Shown here piece after piece: positions 56,801 through 64,000 of a DNA stretch of 64,000 bases; within the stretch, counting starts at the first letter, position 1; each line of letters starts with the position of its first letter. This stretch comes from Henricia sp. BOLD:AAB3569. Taxonomy: Eukaryota > Echinodermata > Asteroidea > Spinulosida > Echinasteridae. The translations under genes and the position numbers were made by a program. The notes beneath the pieces are model-generated. The model saw only the letters and a program-made list of their open reading frames with translations, was not told where the DNA came from and ran no database searches. The stretch lies in contig JBBELK010001526.1 in NCBI GenBank assembly GCA_037783545.1, forward strand, positions 24,644 to 88,643, written 5' to 3'.

Positions 56801-59800
56801 CATCAAACCAAGCTGAATCTTTAAGTAACTAGGTACAGGCATAGGTCCTATGGCAGACTTTCACCAGCGTGTATAATATTATGATGGCATCAAGCGTGAC
56901 GTCATCGTGACGTCATCAAGTATCAAATTACACCCCCCAAAAAACCAAAATATGCATATTTTAAAATGCTTCCGTCTTGAAAACCACGTGACCCATGATC
57001 TTCGTATTTGGCAGGTTTATAGATGACATTCTGTTGTACAATTTTCTTTGTGTGGGCATTGTCATCTGACCCTTCCTTCTGGGGTCAAATTGGAGGTCAA
57101 AGTTCAACGAAACTGAGAATCTCAGTTTTTACACTTACCAGCAACAATGCCTATCAAACCAAGCTGAATCGTTAGTAAATTAGATACAGACATAGGCCCT
57201 ACGGCAGACTTTCACCAGAATGCATAGTATATTGATGGCATCAAGTGTGACGTAATCATGACGTCATCAGGTGTCAAATTACAAAAATTCAAAGGTTATT
57301 ATTTCCAAAATTCATATCTCAAGAACCGTAATAGATACTTGAACAATTCTTTCACAACATGATCAGTCTAAATGAACTGAACAAATCATACAATGTCATG
57401 ACCCCTGTGTGACGCCTACTTCCGGTCCAAACCGGAAGTTGTTCGAAAATGTGCATTTTTTAAGCGTTTTGAATGCAAATAGATTCAAAGTGGTAGTGAA
57501 TTTGACCATATTTCTACGGAACGAAATGTTTCCACACATGTGGACTTTTTGACTATACCATTGGTGACGTCATCACATGGACGGTAGTTACGTAATGTGG
57601 TGCCAAAATACGCAAATTTGGAGCTGAATTGTTTAAAAATGCTGTATCTTGAGAACTACAGCAGATATTTGCGTGATTCTTTCGCCACATTTAAGAACTT
57701 GATGTTTATCAAATTGTTGAACAATTTGTGCACAACATTGTGACGTCATGATATCGTCACAGGTGTCAAATTACAAAAATTAAATGGTTATTATTTCAAA
57801 AATTCATATCTCAAGAATCGTAATAGATACTTGAACAATTCTTTCACAGCATGATAGGTCGCAATGAACTGAACAAATCATACAATGGCATGACCCCTGT
57901 GTGACCCAAACCTCCGGTCCAAACCGGAAGAGGTTCGAAAATGTACACCTTTTTAGCACTTTGAATGCAAATAGAGCCAAAGTGGTAGGGAATTTGACCA
58001 TAGTTCTACGGAACGAAATGTTCCCTTACATGTGGACTTTATGACTACATATATACCACTGATGACGTCATCACGTGCACGGTGGTTACGTAATGTGGAG
58101 AAATTATTTGTTAGGTCCCTTTGATAATTAAGCTAACTCAGTCGTTTGAGGGCGCTATGCCAAGCCTCCACTAATCTGACGATTTGCGCCCATATATAGT
58201 GCTCGACTTCTAATAATATAACTTGTATCTAGGCGGCCTGTCTCGGGACAGAGGTCATAATGTATCTTTTTAGGGAAGATGTCTGGGCCACACGGCCAAT
58301 GATATACACGTACCTGCGCGAGTAGTGAATAAGTCAGACAGACGAGACATAATAAGCAGGGCTTGATTTACAACCGAGAAAATTTGACTTTTAAAGATGT
58401 AAAACTGCTAGTTTCCGTGGCATCATCGCCAGGAAAGTTGAATAAACACTTGATAGCACAAGGACATTTACTTTTGGTGACTTAGCTGTTGTATCTTGGG
58501 TGTAATTATGTACGGCTAGCCCTAGTCGGCGGACCAGAGTAAATATGGTTTCTCCCCGAAAACTGTGAATGTGACATGCTGGAAATCGTTGCTGTGTTGG
58601 AAATAAAATGGACATGGTGGACCGCAACTCAAGTTGACTGGAGCATCAGTTTATTCTAGATGCAATTGAACCCCAACTCCCCACACGGCGATATACTACA
58701 GTAATATGATCTCAAATGACAACATCTTTAGAACTGTAATAGATATTGAAAATATTCTTTCACCACATATACATGTCAAAACTTGTTCTTCAGTAGATAC
58801 TTGAACAATATGTGCACACAATAGTAACGTTATTGATGAGATTGACAATTATGACGTCATCAGATACACAATTTTAGCGTTGAATAGTCAGAGTCATGTC
58901 TTGAGAATTCCAATACTTTTTCAACATCAAACAACTCAAGTTTTCAAACAATCTCAAAACTGTGTCGTCATCATCATTGCAATGTTTATGTCACCCGATC
59001 ACCTTGCGTTTGTAAAAAACACGAACGCGAAGCTCTAGTTTTTTTTTTTTTTTCTTCTTTTTCCACTCAAACGTTTCCAGAGCTTTTCTTCAAAACGGTT
59101 CAAGCTATCAACTTGAAACTTTGTAGGAACATCAACCCCAATGTGAAGGTGTGCATACAAGTGTGACGTCATTGTGACGTCATCGGGTGTCAAATTACAA
59201 CCCAAAAATGACTAAAATATGCATGTTTTCAAATGCTTCCGTCTGGAAAACCACGTGACCCATGATTTTCGTATTCAGCAGGCTTATAGATAAGATCATG
59301 GCCTCCAATTTTCTTCGTGTGGGCATTTTCATTTGACCCTTCCTTCTGGGGTCAATTTGAGGTCAAAGTTCAACGAAAACGAAAATCTCAATTTTTGCAC
59401 TTATTGAGCAACAATGCCCATCAAACCAAGCTTAATCTTTAAGTAACTAAGTACAGGCATAGGTCCTATGGCAGACTTTCACCAGCGTGTCTAATATTAT
59501 GATGGCATCAAGCGTGACGTCATCGTGACGTCATCAAGTATCAAATTACACCCCCCAAAAAACTAAAATATGCATATTTTAAAATGCTTCCGTCTTGAAA
59601 ACCACGTGACCCAGGATCTTCGTATTTGGCAGGTTTATAGATGACATTCTGTGCTACAATTTTGTTTGTGTGGGCATTTTCATCTGACCCTTCCTTCTGG
59701 GGTCAATTGGAGGTCAAAGTTCAACGAAACTGAGAATCTCAGTTTTTACACTTACCAGCAACAATGCCCATCAAACCAAGCTGAATCGTTAGTAAATTAG

Positions 59801-61042
59801 ATACAGACATAGGCCCTACGGCAGACTTTCACCAGAATGTATAGTATCATGATGGCATCAAGTGTGACGTAATCATGACGTCATCAGGTGTCAAATTACA
59901 AAAAATTAAAGGTTATTATTTCCAAAATTCATATCTCAAGAACCGTAATAGATACTTGAACAATTCTTTCACAACATGATAAGTCTAAATAAACTGAACA
60001 AATCATACAATGTCATGACCCCTGTGTGATGCCTACTTCCGGTCCAAACCGGAAGTTGTTCGAAAATGTGCATTTTTTAAAGCGTTTTGAATGCAAATAG
60101 ATTCAAAGTGGTATTGAATTTGACCATATTTCTACGGAACGAAATGTTTCCACACATGTGGACTTTTTGACTATACCAATGGTGACGTCTTCACATGGAC
60201 GGTGGTTACGTAATGTGGTGTCAAATTACGCAAATTCGGAGCTGAATTGTTTTAAAATGCTGTATCTTGAGAACTACAACAGATATTGGTATGATTCCTT
60301 CGCCACATTTAAGAACTTGATGTTAATCAAATTGTTGAACAATTTGTGCACAAAATTGTGACGTCATGATGTCGTCACAAGTGTCAAATTACCAACATTC
60401 AAAGGTTATTATTTCCAAAATTCATATCTCAAGAACCATAATAGATACTTGAACAATTCTTTCACAGCATTATAGGTCTAAATGAACTAAACAAATCATA
60501 CACTGACATGACCCCTGTGTGACCCCTACTTCCGGTCTAAACCGGAAGTTAATTGAGAATGTGCCAGCTTTTAGCATTTTTAATGCTAATAGAGCCAAAG
60601 TGGTAGGAAATTTGACCATAGTTCTACGGAACGAATTGTTCCCACACATGTGGACTTTATGACTATACCAATGATGACGTCATCACGTGCAAGGTGGTTA
60701 CGTAATATGATCTCAAATGACAAAATCTTGAGAACTGTAATATATATTCGAAAGATTATTACACCACATGTAAGAACTTGTCCTTCAGTAGATCCTTGAG
60801 CAATTTGTGCACACAATAGTGACGTCATGGTGAGATTGACTGGGCCAATAATGACGTCATCAGACACACACTAAAATTTTAGCGTATAATAATCAAAGAG
60901 TCATATGTCTTAAGAATTCCACTACTGGCAATCGATATGTGAATGTTTCAACCAATTTTAAAAGTGTGACGTCATCATAAGATCAATGTTTATGTCACCC
61001 GATCACCTTGCGTTTGTAAAAGACACAAACGCGAAGCTCTAG
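53800..61042 (+). mobile_element. Tandem array of Helitron/Helentron-like non-autonomous units
   Basis: Three units run to about 56413, 59038 and 61042; the first two are about 2.6 kb, the third about 2.0 kb by internal loss. Each ends CCCGATCACC, then a GCGTTTGT...ACAAACGC hairpin, then GAAGCTCTAG followed by T, which fits a Helitron 3' end (hairpin then CTRR before T). Each starts with a T-rich run and CCACTCAAACGTTTCCAGAG. Inside are sub-repeats (CATATCTCAAGAACCGTAAT) and many TGACGTCA palindromes. I saw no Rep/helicase coding region, so the units are non-autonomous. Confidence 0.6.
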
Positions 61043-61487
61043 TTAAGAGTTGTTCTTGCAATAAAACACATTTAATGTGTTATAATTAGTGAATGGTAAT
61101 TTAAAAAAACAAACACTGACCTCTGACCCCCACTACATGTCCCGCGAAATGTATACGTATTTCAAGCCGTCAATACGATCGTCCGGGTAGTGGGCAAAAT
61201 GCAGCGACGAACAGGAGTTAGGCTGGCGCCGTAGCCAGTGGTCAGGTAAACCTATCAGATGAACGCAAGGTATCATACCATTCTCCGCTTCCCGAGACAT
61301 GTGTGAAATGTAAACACATGTACACACACACACACCGACTGGCTGTCAAAAAATGGATCGTCAAGAGAACACAGCAGACGCGTCAAAAAAGAAAATGATG
61401 ATGCATAATACATGACTGACTGAGGAGAGCGGACCAATCAGAGGCTTCATTTAGGGTCCACCTATTATTCAGTCGTTACATGTATGT

Positions 61488-61514
61488 GGAATATGTGGAG
61501 CGGGAACCAGTCTA
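61488..61514 (-). mobile_element. TAGACTGG-type end, right side of the complex
   Basis: GGAATATGTGGAGCGGGAAC then CAGTCTA is the inverted partner of the end at 52527. The nine bases outside the two ends differ, so they do not bound one simple insertion. Confidence 0.55.
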
Positions 61515-61785
61515 TCGGCAACAAATCAAATTTTCGGAACAAAACAACACTTGGGATCTTTGTGTATAAAACGCCACAAGTACGCACAAATCGATGACGT
61601 AAAATTCACTAATAGTCGTTGTTTTGCCTAACCGTATGCGACCAAAACTTCACTAATCACGAATCGTACCCGACGATTAACGATAACGTCCGGACGTGCA
61701 TTCGGGTAACTTCGGGAACCTTCGGGAAAAAGGAGGAATTCCTCATGTTTTAATATGGCGGACTAACATGTATACTGGCGGTTGC
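61515..61785. repeat. Direct repeat, right copy
   Basis: Homologous to 53163-53545 without its central insertion (about 53188-53270). Confidence 0.75.
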
Positions 61786-62027
61786 CGGACCTAAATATCA
61801 TCTCAGAATAGTCGGGATATTTTGGTCTAGGGACATCGACAACACGTGCCGACATATTTACGTATTGTAGCCTATTGCCAGCGCCGTAACAACATTGCCG
61901 ATATAGACGTGGAATTTTGATGAGCGGTGCTACATGTATATCACTTTAATTTCATACTGTTTTGGGCAAACACCACCATGAATTTGCCGACAGTACCATT
62001 AATAAATAATGGGGAGTGTCACTCGCC

Positions 62028-62064
62028 ACCCCCCCCCCCCCCCCCCCCCCTCCTTCCACCACCC

Positions 62065-62097
<33 letters not shown>

Positions 62098-62112
62098 CGC
62101 CCCCGCCCCCTC
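62028..62112. repeat. Poly(C) tract
   Basis: Almost uninterrupted C runs; the open frames here encode only Pro or Gly. Confidence 0.9.
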
Positions 62113-62150
62113 CCGTTGGAACCAGACTAAGTGAACTGAATCGAAAGATT

Positions 62151-62516
62151 TTAAAGGAGTGTGACCAGATCACTTTTTTTACCCATAACTCCCCGGGACT
62201 TACCTTATGGGTCATGAGATTTGTATATCATAACATCCGTTATATTTTTCTGATTACGAAACTGAAATTCCCGCGCTTCTAGGCCGCATATTTCCGAGGA
62301 TATCGTCGAAAATCCACCGATTATTTGTAAACTAATTTTCCAGTATCAACGTTTATCCGCTGAAAGCCGACTCGATAGTTTTGTTCAATTTTGTACTGGA
62401 AATTGCGAATGTTTTCGGGTTTTTGGGACATGGGAGGTGTGTATGGGAGTTACTTGATAATATTGGTAAGTTACATCGAAAACTATTTTCCAGAAACTCT
62501 GGTCACGCTCCTTTAA
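62151..62516. mobile_element. TTAA-bounded TIR element
   Basis: TTAAAGGAGTGTGACCAGA and the complement of TCTGGTCACGCTCCTTTAA at the ends; about 366 bp, no coding capacity. Confidence 0.75.
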
Positions 62517-62655
62517 GGTGCCTTTTCCATTTATTGGTGTTTGGTCGCTTACAAACGCGGTACGGTGAAGTGATAATTCAAAAGAAATCGCCACAACGTT
62601 AAAACCCTCGGTATATTGCCATTCCCTGACTGGGAATGAATACACGTCGTGTATA

Positions 62656-62795
62656 TAGACCGTACAGAATAACCGCCATTTCGTGTGGCAGTTTCTTTGT
62701 TCCTTGAGGACATGCATGGTTGCACATATTTTGCTTCCATTGTTGAACAGTAACAAAAGGTGCCCCACGAAATGGCGGCTATTCGATACGATCTA
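62656..62795. mobile_element. TAGACCGT-family MITE with TA duplication
   Basis: TAGACCGTACAGAATAACCG and the complement of GGCTATTCGATACGATCTA, flanked by TA on both sides. Confidence 0.8.
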
Positions 62796-63039
62796 TAGCC
62801 ATTATAGAGTCGGGGTATACGCACTGTACATTTTGGGAAGTCGAAAATATATTACTGCTTGGTTTCAGTATCAGAAAGAATTATTTATTTGAATCAAACA
62901 TTATGCTTAATTTATGTCTAATCGGAGACTTTGCCAGACAGAAATGAACGACCAGCCGCAACGGCCAACGACACTTAAAGTTATTACAAAACACCGAACA
63001 GAGCGACGCTTTGTCTTTTACACTAATTGGCAGTTACTA

Positions 63040-63405
63040 TTAAAGTTAAATTGCCCGTGGTTTTAAGCAAATTCGATTTTGTTTTCTTCTTCTCCGAACG
63101 AATTTTTAAAGCATTCGCTTTATTTTAACGAAAAAAAGCATCACACTTTGTATTTTAGACATCGGCAACCCTGTGAAAAACGCCGTTTTTATACGGCCGT
63201 TATTGCGCTTTGCCGTGAGTACGAGTTGAATTATTGGCGGACCGCCAATAATTTGAAATATTGACAGTAATTGTTTGATAACTAAACGTTGGTCATTTTT
63301 TCGTTGATGTCTCATTTGAATTGAAAGCCGAATAAATTTTATGTTTCTGGAAAATTATCAAATTAAAAAACTTTATTTTTCGAATTGCCACACCCAAAAC
63401 AACGG
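63040..63405. repeat. Dispersed repeat shared with 44490-45010
   Basis: Uninterrupted relative of the PSMC2-intron copy, with TTGAATTATTGGCGGACC in place of the MITE. Confidence 0.65.
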
Positions 63406-63569
63406 TGGCTTCAATGGGGGTTTTTCTCCCACTTCTAAAACTGCTAACTCCTTCTTCGTCATTTGAAGCTGATAATAAAGCTAAAACCGTATAGTTGATG
63501 GCATAAACGGCCTTAGTTTCCGAAGATGCCATAAAATTAACAACAACAACTTTGGCCGGGGAGAATTAG

Positions 63570-63612
63570 GGGGGGAGGGGGGGGGGGGGGGGGGGGGTGG
63601 GGGGGTGGTGGT
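63570..63612. repeat. Poly(G) tract
   Basis: Runs of G broken by single T; could form quadruplexes. Length is likely to be uncertain in any assembly. Confidence 0.85.
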
Positions 63613-63683
63613 AGAAAAATACACTCCGATATTTATTTTGTTGCTTCGTTTAGGTGCATCGATGGTTATCATTATAATGTGTG

Positions 63684-63697
63684 GTTGCTATGGTAAC
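63684..63697. promoter_or_regulatory. RFX X-box
   Basis: GTTGCTATGGTAAC fits the RFX consensus of two half-sites around AT. It is 66 bases before the ATG of the PAN-domain gene. Confidence 0.6.
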
Positions 63698-63762
63698 GAC
63701 AGGATCACAGTCTGTTTTTACGATATTACTTCAATCTCCAAGGTTCATTTTCCGTCAGAACA

Positions 63763-63994
63763 ATGGCTGGCGAGTATTATCCCGCCAGCTTCCTGCTGTC
63801 TGCTGCCGTATCCGTATGTCTGGTCGTAATGCCGGTATCAGGCTACCAGGGCGAACCCGGTAAGACATACCGACCTGTGTGCGGGCTCATCGGCCGACGA
63901 ATCCTTGGCGATACGGTGGATGTTCTAAAAGCCGGACTCAACGGGTGTGTGGCGGCCTGCGAGAGGAACACCAACTGTTTAGCTATCAATCACT
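63763..63994 (+). CDS. First exon of a secreted PAN/apple-like domain protein (runs off the window)
   Basis: The ATG opens a frame of 77 codons plus one base to a gtaagc donor at 63995. Residues 1-30 form a signal peptide (hydrophobic core SFLLSAAVSVCLVV, then MPVSG). The mature part starts near YQGEPGKTYRPVCG and has a Cys pattern typical of PAN/apple folds (CVAACERNTNCLAINHC). PAN domains bind proteins or sugars in secreted or matrix proteins. The rest of the gene is outside, so the full architecture is unknown. Start chosen as the first ATG in this frame with a clean signal peptide after it. Confidence 0.65.
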
Positions 63995-64000
63995 GTAAGC

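Noticed and set aside
52527-61514. Single 9-kb transposon bounded by the two TAGACTGG ends
   Set aside because: The nine bases outside each end (CAGTCAATTC side and TCGGCAACA side) do not match, and the interior is a separate Helitron-like array.
62016-62282. Proline-rich and glycine-rich proteins
   Set aside because: Translations of a poly(C) tract in several frames.

Overview
This is a repeat-rich animal nuclear genome window: intron-split genes with GT-AG junctions, poly(A) signals, no operons, and dozens of interspersed repeats. The gene content (PSMC2, CNOT2, an animal phosphonoacetaldehyde-hydrolase-like gene, a Crypton-derived gene) and the mix of tRNA-derived SINE arrays, TA- and TTAA-flanked MITEs and Helitron-like elements suggest a marine invertebrate, perhaps an ambulacrarian deuterostome. 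That taxonomic call is weak and rests on general impression.

Layout. 0-2.1 kb: last two visible exons of an unrecognised coiled-coil gene (gene A, +). 3.2-10.9 kb: a foldback-like block of about 308-bp satellite units, partly duplicated as a segment of about 2.8 kb, followed by nested DNA transposons. 12.5-15.0 kb: gene B (-), a tail-to-tail paralogue of gene A. 15.25-16.3 kb: Crypton-derived DUF3504-type coding exon (-). 17.6-19.8 kb: array of tRNA-like units. 20.0-30.65 kb: complete CNOT2 (-), 12 coding exons, introns full of MITEs. 34.1-39.7 kb: complete phosphonoacetaldehyde-hydrolase-like gene (+), 5 coding exons. 41.75-52.4 kb: complete PSMC2 (-), 12 coding exons. 52.5-61.8 kb: transposon complex dominated by a tandem Helitron-like array of about 2.6 kb units. 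63.76 kb to the end: first exon of a secreted PAN/apple-like protein (+) with an RFX X-box just upstream.

The three complete genes are housekeeping or metabolic and unrelated in pathway: mRNA deadenylation (CNOT2), the 26S proteasome base (PSMC2) and phosphonate breakdown. I rebuilt their exons by hand; phases are consistent throughout except at PSMC2 exon 11, where the only AG acceptor is two bases out of frame.

The most notable content is structural. There are several cases in which one copy of a repeat carries an insertion and another copy in the same window keeps the empty site, giving direct evidence of mobility and target-site duplication (9 bp for one family, TA for others). Other points are a MITE inserted into a splice donor, tRNA-like arrays in introns of three genes with only the terminal unit keeping a B box, and a minisatellite open in all three frames next to a PSMC2 exon.
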